A DNA stretch of 64,000 bases from NCBI GenBank assembly GCA_001898255.1, contig MKTK01000007.1, positions 33,177 to 97,176 on the forward strand. The letters run 5' to 3'. The position numbers and the translations under genes are program-made. The DNA is from Chryseobacterium sp. 39-10 (GTDB lineage Bacteria; Bacteroidota; Bacteroidia; Flavobacteriales; Weeksellaceae). Below the pieces are notes generated by a model. The model did no database searches, was not told the origin of the DNA, and worked only from the letters and a program-made list of their open reading frames with translations. Shown here one piece after another: positions 18,242 to 26,188 of this stretch (positions are counted from its first letter, which is position 1; each line of letters opens with the position of its first letter).

Positions 18242-19549
18242 TTACTTTTGTCGGAAATAGACTTCAATCGGGACACCTGTAAAACCAAATTCTTTTCGAA
18301 GCTGGTTCTCGGTAAACCGCTTGTAAGGTTCCTTCACATACTGCGGAAGATTACAGAAAAATACAAACTGTGGACTTGGTGTAGGAAGCTGTACACAATA
18401 TTTGATCTTGATATATTTCCCCTTCAGTGCCGGCGGCGGCGTATTCTCGAATATAGGAAGCATTACTTCATTGAGCTTTGAAGTTTTTATTTTCTTCGCT
18501 CTATTTTTATAAACTTCCATCGCCACATCTACTGCTTTCAGAATTCTTTGCTTCGTTAAAGCTGAAACAAAAAGAATCGGAACATCGGTGAACTGACCAA
18601 TCTTTGCTTTAATGGCATTCTCGAAATCACGCATGGTATTGGTTTCTTTTTCTACCAAATCCCACTTATTGACAAGAATTACTATTCCTTTTCTGTTTTT
18701 TTGAGCAATCCCAAAAATATTCATGTCCTGAGATTCCCAACCTTGCGTAGCATCTATCATAATAATAACCACGTCGGAAAATTCAATAGACCGCACCGAG
18801 CGCATTACAGAATAAAACTCAAGATCTTCTTTTACCTTCGCTTTACGGCGCATCCCAGCTGTATCCACTAACACAAACTCATGCCCAAACTTGTTGTACA
18901 ATGTTTCAATTGAATCACGCGTAGTTCCCGCAACATCAGTAACGATGTTTCTCTCTACATCCAGCAAGGCATTGGTTAATGTAGATTTTCCAACATTCGG
19001 CCTTCCCGCAATGGTTATTTTGGGCAAACCCTCAAAAGGATCTTTATACTCCGTCGTAGGAAACTGCGCAACTATATCATCCAACAATTCTCCTGTTCCA
19101 GAGCCCGTTGCAGATGAAAGTGTGTAATAATGTTCAATTCCCAACTGATAAAATTCTGTAGCCGCCAACTGTTCTTTTGCCGAATCTACCTTGTTCACTA
19201 CATAATAAACCGGTTTGTTGGCACGCCGCAACATTTCATATATCTCCTGATCCGTATCCGTTAATCCATCTTCCACATTCATCATAAAAATAATGGAAGT
19301 GGCCTCATCAATCGCTAGTTGTACTTGTTTTGAAATCTCTTCCTGAAAAACATCTTCTGTATTTACTTCATAACCACCTGTATCAATGACGGTAAACTCT
19401 ACTCCATTCCAATCTGATTTTCCGTAATGACGATCACGGGTAACTCCCGCAGTAGCGTCTACAATAGCTTCTCTTCTTTCTAATAAACGATTAAATAATG
19501 TGGATTTTCCTACGTTAGGACGCCCAACTATGGCGACAATGTTACTCAT
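18242..19549 (-). CDS. der: Ribosome biogenesis GTPase Der (EngA)
   Basis: 435 residues from the ATG at 19549 ([16 protein letters not shown]). Der has two tandem GTPase domains and acts in 50S subunit assembly. Both P-loops read [12 protein letters not shown] and DTAGM are the G3 motifs, NKVD and NKWD the G4 motifs, and a KH-like domain ends the protein. The frame extends 13 codons further upstream, but the P-loop is normally within the first 20 residues, so the shorter start is chosen. Confidence 0.97.
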   Translation of the reverse strand: MSNIVAIVGRPNVGKSTLFNRLLERREAIVDATAGVTRDRHYGKSDWNGVEFTVIDTGGYEVNTEDVFQEEISKQVQLAIDEATSIIFMMNVEDGLTDTDQEIYEMLRRANKPVYYVVNKVDSAKEQLAATEFYQLGIEHYYTLSSATGSGTGELLDDIVAQFPTTEYKDPFEGLPKITIAGRPNVGKSTLTNALLDVERNIVTDVAGTTRDSIETLYNKFGHEFVLVDTAGMRRKAKVKEDLEFYSVMRSVRSIEFSDVVIIMIDATQGWESQDMNIFGIAQKNRKGIVILVNKWDLVEKETNTMRDFENAIKAKIGQFTDVPILFVSALTKQRILKAVDVAMEVYKNRAKKIKTSKLNEVMLPIFENTPPPALKGKYIKIKYCVQLPTPSPQFVFFCNLPQYVKEPYKRFTENQLRKEFGFTGVPIEVYFRQK

Positions 19550-19652
19550 AAATTTGTTTCTATAATAGTCCAAAAGATTTAAGAACAAACAACGAAAGAT
19601 GTTTAAATCTCGTCGCTATCTGCTAAAACCTCGTTTGTCTATGATTAAAGAA

Positions 19653-19678
19653 TGGGTTACCCGGACTTTCCGAGCCCA
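19653..19678. repeat. Nested inverted repeat upstream of der
   Basis: TGGG/CCCA outside and CGGA/TCCG inside, in the long leader between der and the transposase unit. It lies downstream of a possible minus-strand -7 box (19689-19696) and would fold in a der leader RNA. Confidence 0.4.
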
Positions 19679-19688
19679 AAAATTTTTG

Positions 19689-19696
19689 CAAAGATA
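19689..19696 (-). promoter_or_regulatory. Possible -7 box (TATCTTTG) for der
   Basis: Exact TAnnTTTG on the minus strand, but 140 bp upstream of the der start, which would give a long leader. Confidence 0.35.
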
Positions 19697-19750
19697 GCGA
19701 AAAATGTGGTGTATCAATACTTCAAAAAATTCCCTACACGTGAACGTGCA

Positions 19751-19782
19751 GGGTTAAGCATTGTTCGGCACTCCGTGCCGCC
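19751..19782 (+). repeat. REP-like element, left copy A
   Basis: GGGTTAAGCATTGTT head followed by a CGGCAC-TCC-GTGCCG hairpin (19766-19780). Outer ACGTG (19744-19748) can pair with CACGT (19782-19786). Confidence 0.75.
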
Positions 19783-19831
19783 ACGTAAATCATTTAAGCC
19801 GAAAAGTATAAAATTAAGTAGATTTGTGGAT

Positions 19832-19862
19832 AAGCACGGAGTGCTTAACTATGCTTGACCCA
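19832..19862 (-). repeat. REP-like element, left copy A2 (inverted)
   Basis: Hairpin AAGCAC-GGA-GTGCTT (19832-19846) followed by AACTATGCTTGACCC; read on the minus strand this is GGGTCAAGCATAGTT plus AAGCACTCCGTGCTT, homologous to copy A with paired base changes that keep the stem. Confidence 0.7.
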
Positions 19863-19917
19863 ATGCTAAGATTTGGGCACAGAATTCACAAAACTAATAA
19901 TCTTCAACTGAATAACA

Positions 19918-20370
19918 ATGAGCTATACAAGACTTCTTTACCATATAATTTTCCGAACAAAATATGGAAGCCCGACACTTCCTGATGAAAAATCCGAGCA
20001 ACTCTATCGCTACATTTGGGGGTTTATCAAAAATCACAAATCAGTTTTATATAGAATCAACGGCATGCCTGACCATGTTCATATTTTTGTACAACTTCAT
20101 GCAACAATTTCTGTTTCCGAATTTGTAAAAAAACTCAAAAATGCTACCCACAAATGGCTGGATGAAAATCATGATGATTTCCCCGATTTTCATTCGTGGG
20201 CAGCTAAATACTGCGCACTAACGTACTCTGACAAAGACAAGGAAATGGTGATTGACTACATCAAAAACCAAAGAAAAATTCATCAAACTGAATCTACACT
20301 AATTGAAATAAGACGACTGCTTTCTGAACATCAAATCGATATTGATGAAAGGTATTTTGATGAAGATTGA
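19918..20370 (+). CDS. IS200/IS605-like Y1 transposase (RAYT-like)
   Basis: 150 residues of the HUH/Y1 transposase family, which cuts and joins single-stranded DNA at hairpins using one tyrosine. The metal-binding motif is HVH in MPDHVHIFVQL (about residues 50-60) and the catalytic tyrosine is in VIDYIKNQRKIH (about 120). The gene is intact. It is flanked by REP-like hairpins rather than classic IS ends and lacks tnpB, which favours a REP-associated tyrosine transposase, though IS200-type cannot be excluded. Start ATG at 19918 gives MSYTRLLYHIIFRTKYG, the usual family N-terminus. Confidence 0.88.
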   Translation: MSYTRLLYHIIFRTKYGSPTLPDEKSEQLYRYIWGFIKNHKSVLYRINGMPDHVHIFVQLHATISVSEFVKKLKNATHKWLDENHDDFPDFHSWAAKYCALTYSDKDKEMVIDYIKNQRKIHQTESTLIEIRRLLSEHQIDIDERYFDED

Positions 20371-20435
20371 GAAAGATCTTAATCAGTTAAATTTCACTAC
20401 AATTCCTTAGACTCGGGTCTCAAACGTAAACGTAT

Positions 20436-20472
20436 GAGGTCAAGCATTGTTCGGCACTCCGTGCCGCCCTCA
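20436..20472 (+). repeat. REP-like element, right copy B
   Basis: GAGGTCAAGCATTGTT head with CGGCAC-TCC-GTGCCG hairpin (20452-20466). Outer TGAGG (20435-20439) pairs with CCTCA (20468-20472). Same orientation as copy A. Confidence 0.75.
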
Positions 20473-20516
20473 CAATAAGAAAAGACCTTTACCCAGCTAA
20501 AAAAATCACTAAACCG

Positions 20517-21824
20517 TTAAATTCTTTCAATATCTGCTCCTAAAGCGCGCAACCTACCGTCGATATTTTCGTAACCTCGATCGATCTGTTCTATATTATG
20601 AATAATAGATTTACCTTGCGCCGAAAGTGCAGCAATTAACAGTGCATTTCCTGCTCTGATATCCGGGGAAATCATTGTTGTCCCGCGGAGAGGAGATTCA
20701 TGATTAAGACCTACAACCGTGGCGCGGTGCGGATCACACAATATAATTTGAGCCCCCATATCGATCAGTTTATCCACAAAGAAAAGACGGGATTCAAACA
20801 TTTTCTGATGAACCAAAACGGTGCCTTTTGCCTGTGTGGCAACCACCAAAATAATCGACAACAAATCGGGGGTAAATCCGGGCCATGGCGCATCCGAAAC
20901 TGTGAGAATAGAACCGTCGATAAACTTTTGGATTTTGTAATGTTCCTGCGCCGGAATAAAAATATCATCACCACTTTGATCAAGTTCAATACCTAGCTTG
21001 CGGAACGTATTGGGAATGACACCAAGTTGATTCCAGTTCACATTTTTAATGGTCATTTCAGACTTTGTCATTGCGGCAAGTCCGATCCATGAACCAATCT
21101 CAACCATATCGGGCAGCATGGTATGTTCCGTTCCGTGAAGATGAGTAACCCCTTCAATGGTAAGCAGATTCGAGCCGATACCCGAAATATTAGCTCCCAT
21201 TCGGTTCAGCATTTTGCAGAGTTGCTGTAAGTAAGGTTCACATGCTGCATTATAAATTCTTGTTTTCCCGTTGGCCAAAACTGCGGCCATCACAATATTG
21301 GCAGTTCCTGTAACGGAAGCTTCCTCCAGCAAAATAAATTTACCGTTAAGTTCTTTTGCTTTTAATGAGTAAAAATACTCTGCTTCGTCATAATGAAAAG
21401 ATGCGCCTAACTCTACCAATCCTTGAAAATGCGTATCGAGCCTGCGTCGCCCTATTTTGTCGCCACCAGGAGTGGGCATATACGCCTCGCCAAACCTTGC
21501 CAACATTGGACCCAGAAGCATAATGGAACCCCGAAGTTTGGCACCGTCATTCTTAAACTCTTTAGATTTTATATAATCAAAGTTGATATGATCAGCTTTA
21601 AAAGTATAATCGCCATGCGCATTTTTAGTAATCTTCACTCCAAAATCCCCCAATATTTCTATCAGGCGGTTGACGTCATGGATGTCGGGAATATTTTTTA
21701 CTCTTACTTCCTCATCAGTGAGCAACACGGCACACAAAATTTGGAGTGCTTCATTTTTAGCACCTTGCGGCGTAATTTCACCGTGCAGCTTTTTTCCACC
21801 TCTTATCTGAAATGTTCCGCTCAT
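20517..21824 (-). CDS. murA: UDP-N-acetylglucosamine 1-carboxyvinyltransferase MurA (Cys-to-Asp type)
   Basis: 435 residues. MurA transfers enolpyruvate from PEP to UDP-GlcNAc, the first committed step of peptidoglycan synthesis. GAKNEALQ near residue 21 holds the conserved Lys-Asn pair, and the inside-out alpha/beta barrel repeats follow. In the active-site loop the usual PGGC is PGGD: Asp122 (codon 21459-21461) replaces the Cys equivalent to E. coli Cys115, the residue fosfomycin alkylates. In other bacteria this change gives an active, fosfomycin-insensitive enzyme. The start codon overlaps the stop of the DUF4290 gene by one base (TAATG), so the two are translationally coupled. Confidence 0.96.
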   Translation of the reverse strand: MSGTFQIRGGKKLHGEITPQGAKNEALQILCAVLLTDEEVRVKNIPDIHDVNRLIEILGDFGVKITKNAHGDYTFKADHINFDYIKSKEFKNDGAKLRGSIMLLGPMLARFGEAYMPTPGGDKIGRRRLDTHFQGLVELGASFHYDEAEYFYSLKAKELNGKFILLEEASVTGTANIVMAAVLANGKTRIYNAACEPYLQQLCKMLNRMGANISGIGSNLLTIEGVTHLHGTEHTMLPDMVEIGSWIGLAAMTKSEMTIKNVNWNQLGVIPNTFRKLGIELDQSGDDIFIPAQEHYKIQKFIDGSILTVSDAPWPGFTPDLLSIILVVATQAKGTVLVHQKMFESRLFFVDKLIDMGAQIILCDPHRATVVGLNHESPLRGTTMISPDIRAGNALLIAALSAQGKSIIHNIEQIDRGYENIDGRLRALGADIERI

Positions 21825-22465
21825 TACTTTCTATTCTTGTTATTATGGAAGTTTCTCCTTTTATTCTGGCTGCTGTTCTTGCTATTATTATTGTTCTTGT
21901 TATTTCGGTTGGAGGCGTAGTATATTTTACTTTTATCGAGCGAGTCGATGCCGGTAAGATCAAGCCGGTTTTCGGATAAATCCTTAAGGTGCCGAAAAAT
22001 AACTTCATCCTGCACATGCTCCTTATTGTAAACATTATAGGATTTTTTCATGTTGTTGGCGATCACTTGTATCAGTGCATCCTTTTCTTCACCGGCTTCC
22101 AACTCTATGGCTTTCTCGATGAGCTGGAGAATACTTTTACCGTAAAATTTAAACTCACCCTGCAAAAGCGGATAATCCATTTTTTTAGGTTTAACAGCCA
22201 TTTCCTCTCGAGTTGGCAAAGGGTAAGGCGAATCGATATCCAAATCGTAATCAGCCAAAATAAAAAGATGGTCCCAAAGTTTGTGTTTATAATTCTGCTC
22301 ATCCCGAAGCTGAGGGTTTCTTTGCCCCATGAAATCTACGATGGCAACTGCCAGTTCGCTCCTTTCTTGTTTAGTGGGAAGTTCTTTGCAGCGTTCAACC
22401 AATTGTTGTATAATTCTGCCATACTCCGGCAAATGAAGATGCGTGCGTTGGGTATTGTATTCCAT
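21824..22465 (-). CDS. DUF4290 domain protein
   Basis: 213 residues from the ATG at 22465 (MEYNTQRTHLHLPEYGR, the usual start of DUF4290). A longer frame opens 27 codons upstream, but a TATCTTTG box at 22471-22478 lies inside that extension. The domain (about residues 1-175) is alpha-helical and uncharacterised. The last ~30 residues are a low-complexity Asn/Lys/Arg tail, suited to contact with nucleic acid or an acidic surface. Its stop codon overlaps the murA start (TAATG), which points to a role linked to cell-wall precursor synthesis or its control; this is inference from gene order only. Confidence 0.8.
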   Translation of the reverse strand: MEYNTQRTHLHLPEYGRIIQQLVERCKELPTKQERSELAVAIVDFMGQRNPQLRDEQNYKHKLWDHLFILADYDLDIDSPYPLPTREEMAVKPKKMDYPLLQGEFKFYGKSILQLIEKAIELEAGEEKDALIQVIANNMKKSYNVYNKEHVQDEVIFRHLKDLSENRLDLTGIDSLDKSKIYYASNRNNKNNNNSKNSSQNKRRNFHNNKNRK

Positions 22466-22470
22466 ATTTG

Positions 22471-22478
22471 CAAAGATA
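22471..22478 (-). promoter_or_regulatory. -7 box (TATCTTTG) of the DUF4290-murA operon
   Basis: Exact TAnnTTTG five bases upstream of the ATG at 22465, implying an almost leaderless mRNA. Confidence 0.55.
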
Positions 22479-22566
22479 AAAAAGTTTGGGATTTTTAAGT
22501 GAAATTTATCCATAGCAGGTGAGTAGGACAAATGCCTTTCCTCCATGTTTCGATGATGGTTGAAGA

Positions 22567-22980
22567 CTATTTCTCAACGAATCTCTTGCGTTGATCTTCA
22601 TCAGGAACCATGCATTTTTGTGATGAAAATTTCAGGCGATTATTAGAAACCTGATCATATAAGAAATCCGTCATTATCGTGGGTAAGAAATTGAAATGAC
22701 CAAAAACCGCATTAACACCACCCAAAATACGTCCTATTGCAAAAACCGCCTGAGACTTGGTAAGAAAATAGGATCCCGGCTTCCAAAGGTAAAGGGTTTT
22801 CAAGGATTGAGTGGGTAAGTTTCTATCTTTCAAAAAACGCTGCCCAAATTCGGATTGTATTGCAGAAAAGAGAAACCTCTCTTTTTTATCATTTTTCAAA
22901 ATCCATTTTACCCAATGGTTACAGAATCCGCATTGGCCGTCGTAAAAAATATAATATTTTGAAGCATCAAGATCATTCAT
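22567..22980 (-). CDS. DCC-family thiol-disulfide oxidoreductase-like protein
   Basis: 137 residues. The family motif DGxCxxC is present as YDGQCGFCNHW with Cys17 and Cys20. DCC proteins are predicted thioredoxin-fold oxidoreductases; the substrate is unknown. Its first codons overlap the end of the haem-binding protein gene by 8 bp, so the two are cotranslated. No signal peptide, so it should be cytosolic. Confidence 0.8.
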   Translation of the reverse strand: MNDLDASKYYIFYDGQCGFCNHWVKWILKNDKKERFLFSAIQSEFGQRFLKDRNLPTQSLKTLYLWKPGSYFLTKSQAVFAIGRILGGVNAVFGHFNFLPTIMTDFLYDQVSNNRLKFSSQKCMVPDEDQRKRFVEK

Positions 22981-23449
22981 GTTGATTTGAAATGGGGTTT
23001 AAAATACGGATATCTTGCGCCAAAAGTTTAAAATACTCCATCATTTCCTGTTTCTGACCTTTTGAAAACTGAGCTTCAGGATGGTTGAGTTTATAAGAAT
23101 CCATGGGCATTTTGTCATTCAAGATCATCTCTGCCGCCTCGTCCAATACATGTGCCTGTTTCTTTGGATTATAAGTTGCAAAGGTGGAAAAATTCAATTG
23201 CTTACGTCCTTCTGTAATATGATTTTTCAGCAACCAGCCCACCGGTTGTATATTTGAATACCATGGATATTTCGTTTCATTGCTATGACAGTCGTAGCAA
23301 CCGTTTCTAATGAGGTTTGCTGTAGATTCCGGCGTCTTCTTGATCGTTAGAAAATCCATTTGTGGACTTGGAACCGGATTACTTTTATCAATAGGAAAAA
23401 ACTGAATCAGCACAAAAAGGACCAGCAGAATAATCAGAACTTTTTTCAT
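22973..23449 (-). CDS. Haem-binding domain protein (cytochrome-like)
   Basis: 158 residues with an N-terminal signal anchor (MKKVLIILLVLFVLIQFFPI). A single c-type haem motif CYDCH is at residues 51-55, followed by SNETKYPWYSNIQPVGWLL, which is typical of the Haem_bd family. It is likely an inner-membrane-anchored periplasmic monohaem protein. The 8-bp overlap with the DCC gene suggests a shared redox task, possibly haem-thiol reduction, but this is not proven. Confidence 0.85.
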   Translation of the reverse strand: MKKVLIILLVLFVLIQFFPIDKSNPVPSPQMDFLTIKKTPESTANLIRNGCYDCHSNETKYPWYSNIQPVGWLLKNHITEGRKQLNFSTFATYNPKKQAHVLDEAAEMILNDKMPMDSYKLNHPEAQFSKGQKQEMMEYFKLLAQDIRILNPISNQHE

Positions 23450-23559
23450 TACTACTATTTTATTGTTGTGAAGTTAAGATTTTAATTTTAACTTTAAGGA
23501 AATATTGCTATAATAGATTTTATAAATAACAAATCGTTTTTTGATTGATAAACTTACTG

Positions 23560-23567
23560 TACATTTG
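23560..23567 (+). promoter_or_regulatory. -7 box (TACATTTG) of the ahpC operon
   Basis: Exact TAnnTTTG 28 bp before the ATG; TTTG at 23540-23543 with a 16-bp spacer may be the -33 element. Confidence 0.6.
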
Positions 23568-23595
23568 CACTGTCTAAATTTAAAAACAAAATATT

Positions 23596-24234
23596 ATGTC
23601 ATTAGTAGGAAAAAAATTCCCCAACATCAGTATCGATGCAATGAGTGAAATGGGTGATGATTTGAAAATCAACATCTTTGAAGAAGCAACCAAAAACCAG
23701 CAAAAAGTACTTCTGTTCTGGTATCCTAAAGATTTTACTTTTGTGTGCCCTACGGAGCTTCACGCTTTTCAGGAAGCACTTCCTGAGTTTGAAAAAAGAA
23801 ATACCAAAATTATTGGTGCTTCTTGCGATACCAATGAAGTGCATTTCGCTTGGCTGAACACCGCACGCGACAACGGAGGAATTGAGGGTGTTACCTATCC
23901 CATCCTTGCCGACACACATCGTCAACTTGCGAATGTTTTGGGCATTGTGGATCAGGAATTTGAATTTGATGAAGAAGGCAACGAGTTCTTCACCGGATCC
24001 AACGTTACCTATAGAGCCACTTACCTTGTTGACGAAACTGGAAAAATTTTCCATGAATCGGTAAACGATATGCCTCTTGGAAGAAACGTTAAAGAATATT
24101 TAAGATTGATTGATGCCTACACTCACGTTCAAAAATTTGGTGAAGTATGCCCTGCCAATTGGGAAGAAGGAAAAGATGCAATGAAAGCTAACCGGGAGTC
24201 TACTGCTGAGTATCTTTCTTCACACAACGGTTAA
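23596..24234 (+). CDS. ahpC: Peroxiredoxin (AhpC/Prx1 type)
   Basis: 212 residues. Typical two-cysteine peroxiredoxin reducing hydrogen and organic peroxides in the cytosol. Peroxidatic Cys51 is in DFTFVCPTE; resolving Cys at about 185 is in GEVCPANWEEG. The next gene is a thioredoxin, its probable reductant; no ahpF is present in the window. First gene of a three-gene operon. Confidence 0.93.
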   Translation: MSLVGKKFPNISIDAMSEMGDDLKINIFEEATKNQQKVLLFWYPKDFTFVCPTELHAFQEALPEFEKRNTKIIGASCDTNEVHFAWLNTARDNGGIEGVTYPILADTHRQLANVLGIVDQEFEFDEEGNEFFTGSNVTYRATYLVDETGKIFHESVNDMPLGRNVKEYLRLIDAYTHVQKFGEVCPANWEEGKDAMKANRESTAEYLSSHNG

Positions 24235-24326
24235 TTCTTTCCGAAAGCAAAAAACAATAGAAAACTGTTGTAGCTTTTATGATCAGTACACTACAACAGT
24301 TACTTAAAATTTTAAAGTCTAACAAA

Positions 24327-24635
24327 ATGTACACAGAATTAGCAGAAGATACCTTGCAACAAGTGGTTGCAGACAATAATAAAGTAGTCGTTCAATATGG
24401 CGCATCCTGGTGTGGGAACTGCCGTATCATGAAACCAAAATTCAAAAAACTGGCATCCGAAAATGAAGCAATCCCCTTCCTTTATGTGGATGCAGAAAAA
24501 CTACCGGAAAGCAGAAAACTTGCTACTGTTGATAATTTACCCACCTTCGCTATTTTCAGCAATGGTGAGTTACAGAATCAGGTGCAAACCAATCAGCAAG
24601 AAGTACTTATTAATCTTTTTAACGAATTAAAGTAA
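24327..24635 (+). CDS. Thioredoxin family protein
   Basis: 102 residues from the ATG at 24327 (MYTELAEDTL). The active site is WCGNC (Cys29 and Cys32), unusual against the standard WCGPC: Asn replaces Pro, which should raise reducing power relative to a standard site. The cis-Pro is in VDNLPTFAIF. An in-frame ATG 16 codons upstream is discounted because conserved thioredoxin sequence starts here. It lies 92 bp after the peroxiredoxin gene and shares one base with the next gene, so it probably reduces the upstream AhpC. Confidence 0.9.
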   Translation: MYTELAEDTLQQVVADNNKVVVQYGASWCGNCRIMKPKFKKLASENEAIPFLYVDAEKLPESRKLATVDNLPTFAIFSNGELQNQVQTNQQEVLINLFNELK

Positions 24636-24886
24636 TGAAGCTCCCCATCATCCGACAGTTTTACCAGACGCAAACGCCAGAAAACCTGGAAAAAACGCTG
24701 GAAGTCTTAGAATCTTTCTCTGAATTTCGGGGAACAAAAGAAGAAGACCTCAATGTAGTGGGCGAAATCATTACCGACATTTGCGGCGCTCTTGAAGTTC
24801 ATCAAAGCGTAAAAAACGGAATGAGTGAAAAAGATGCCTTAAACGGTTTTGCCCAAAAAGTAATGGGCAGTATCGATCGAAATTAA
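24635..24886 (+). CDS. DUF6952 family protein
   Basis: 83 residues, small, acidic and helical, no cysteine apart from one in DICGALEV. Start overlaps the thioredoxin stop (TAATG). The family is conserved beside ahpC and thioredoxin in Flavobacteria, from gene-order knowledge, but has no known function. A role as an accessory of the peroxide-reducing pair is inferred. Confidence 0.75.
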   Translation: MKLPIIRQFYQTQTPENLEKTLEVLESFSEFRGTKEEDLNVVGEIITDICGALEVHQSVKNGMSEKDALNGFAQKVMGSIDRN

Positions 24887-24912
24887 CCCAATATAAAATG
24901 GGTTCTACATAG

Positions 24913-24939
24913 CAAAAGCGGGAATACAACCCGCTTTTG
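24913..24939. terminator. Hairpin terminator after the ahpC operon
   Basis: Perfect 10-bp stem CAAAAGCGGG/CCCGCTTTTG with a 7-base loop between convergent genes. The flanking A and T runs let it act on both strands. Confidence 0.75.
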
Positions 24940-24952
24940 TTATGATTTATAA

Positions 24953-25453
24953 TCAGGACATACCGACTACCTGGCTCCGTTTTTCCATTAGCAACACATC
25001 GCGCCATACGCCATTCATTACACCAAATTTTTCACGAACGCCCACTTCCCGAAATCCCAATTTGGAATGAGCAGCAATACTGGCTTTATTCTCCGGAAAA
25101 ATGCCCGACTGCAACGTCCAGAAGCCGTGTTCTTCACTATCGAGAATTATTTTTTTGAGCATCATTTGCCCCAAACCTTGTCCCTGCACAGCTTCATCAA
25201 GATAAATACTCACCTCGGCAACACCAGAAAAACACACTCTTCTGCTGATCGGTTGCAATGCAGCCCAACCTACAATTTCACCTTGCTCATCTTCCAAAAC
25301 AAAACGACAAATATTTAAGAATTTACTGTCCCACACTTCCCAACTAGGTACTTCAGTGTCAAAAGTAGCGTTTCCACCATCGATGCCTTGTTTGAAAATA
25401 TCAAGTACGCGTTGCGCATCATCAGGCGCCATTGCTCGAATTTCGTAGTTCAT
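24953..25453 (-). CDS. GNAT N-acetyltransferase, phosphinothricin acetyltransferase-like
   Basis: 166 residues from the ATG at 25453 (MNYEIRAMAPDDA). The acetyl-CoA loop is QGQGLGQ, and SIYLDEAVQ, FPENKASIAAHSKLGF and the C-terminal VWRDVLLME are typical of the Pat/MddA branch, which acetylates phosphinothricin, methionine sulfoximine or related compounds. The natural substrate cannot be told. A longer frame to 25513 would begin inside a terminator hairpin and is rejected. Confidence 0.85.
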   Translation of the reverse strand: MNYEIRAMAPDDAQRVLDIFKQGIDGGNATFDTEVPSWEVWDSKFLNICRFVLEDEQGEIVGWAALQPISRRVCFSGVAEVSIYLDEAVQGQGLGQMMLKKIILDSEEHGFWTLQSGIFPENKASIAAHSKLGFREVGVREKFGVMNGVWRDVLLMEKRSQVVGMS

Positions 25454-25479
25454 ATCAAGAAGTTTTAATTGAAGTAAAG

Positions 25480-25511
25480 CTATAAAAAAACCGAACACAA
25501 AGTCCGGTTTC
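25480..25511 (-). terminator. Terminator of the small secreted-protein gene
   Basis: AAACCG (25488-25493) pairs with CGGTTT (25505-25510); on the minus strand it runs into seven T. It separates the gene at 25532 from the downstream GNAT gene. Confidence 0.75.
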
Positions 25512-25531
25512 ACATTACTAATGACTAAAAA

Positions 25532-25924
25532 CTATCGATTGATGAGAACATTGACAGGCATCACATAAGAAGATGCCATCATATTTTTATTCAATTTTGA
25601 TACGTCAACTTTGTATAGCAAGTGCGTCATCACCGTTTCTAATTCTTGCGAAACATACTTGCAATCGCCATTGGCACGCACATTTGTAATTTTGCCATTG
25701 TCTGCAATGCTGAATTGCACGTCCGAATGAACAACGCCACTGGAAAAATTGGGGTTGGTAAAGTCGAAATGGTTGATGACTAAACTGCGCAACTCGCCAA
25801 AACCGTCGTTCGGGTTCAGCTTAATTTCTTCAATGGTATTACTTTGTGCTTTCGCCTGATTTAAAACAGATACAGTAAAAACCATCATCAAAACCGCTGC
25901 TGTTCTTAAAATAATCTTTTTCAT
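25532..25924 (-). CDS. Small secreted protein, TonB-C-terminus-like
   Basis: 130 residues. Sec signal peptide of about 26 residues ending at KAQS. The mature ~100 residues show a beta-strand pattern with VQFSIADNGKITNVRANGDC then LETVMTHLLYKVD, similar to the TonB C-terminal fold, but without a transmembrane anchor or Pro-rich linker, so it is not a usable TonB. Two cysteine-poor hydrophobic strands follow. Function unknown. Its own promoter and terminator mark it as monocistronic. Confidence 0.6.
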   Translation of the reverse strand: MKKIILRTAAVLMMVFTVSVLNQAKAQSNTIEEIKLNPNDGFGELRSLVINHFDFTNPNFSSGVVHSDVQFSIADNGKITNVRANGDCKYVSQELETVMTHLLYKVDVSKLNKNMMASSYVMPVNVLINR

Positions 25925-25963
25925 GGGTAAGGATTAATTGATTGGTTAATAAATATTGATAAA

Positions 25964-25971
25964 CAAATATA
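25964..25971 (-). promoter_or_regulatory. -7 box (TATATTTG) of the small secreted-protein gene
   Basis: Exact TAnnTTTG 39 bp before the ATG. A second match (TACTTTTG, 26033-26040) lies further upstream. The remaining part of the 264-bp gap to uvrA is A/T-rich with nothing else recognised. Confidence 0.5.
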
Positions 25972-26188
25972 GAAATTTTAATTAATACTTAATTCACTTT
26001 CTGTTCACATTCAGTTAACATTAGAAAATATACAAAAGTAAAGTATTGATTATCAATATAATAAAATTATTCAAAACCAGGGAATTATTTCAGTAAGTGA
26101 CAAAACACACCTTACCTCATAAAAAAGTATGACGATCTTGTGAAAAAAAATAATTGATTTACATACTATTTCGGCAATAAACGAAAGA

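Larger units (their letters stand above)
19736..20472 (+). mobile_element. Y1 transposase unit with flanking REP-like hairpins
   Basis: The unit holds a single transposase gene between sequences that share CAAGCATTGTT or TTAAGCATTGTT plus the hairpin CGGCACTCCGTGCCG. Left copies: 19751-19782 and an inverted copy at about 19832-19862; right copy: 20436-20472. No target-site duplication is visible, as expected of HUH transposases that do not make one. No tnpB or other cargo gene is present. Confidence 0.75.

Noticed and set aside
25532..25924. Functional TonB energy transducer
   Set aside because: Only a signal peptide and a short TonB-C-like fold; no membrane anchor, no proline-rich linker and no exbB/exbD nearby.
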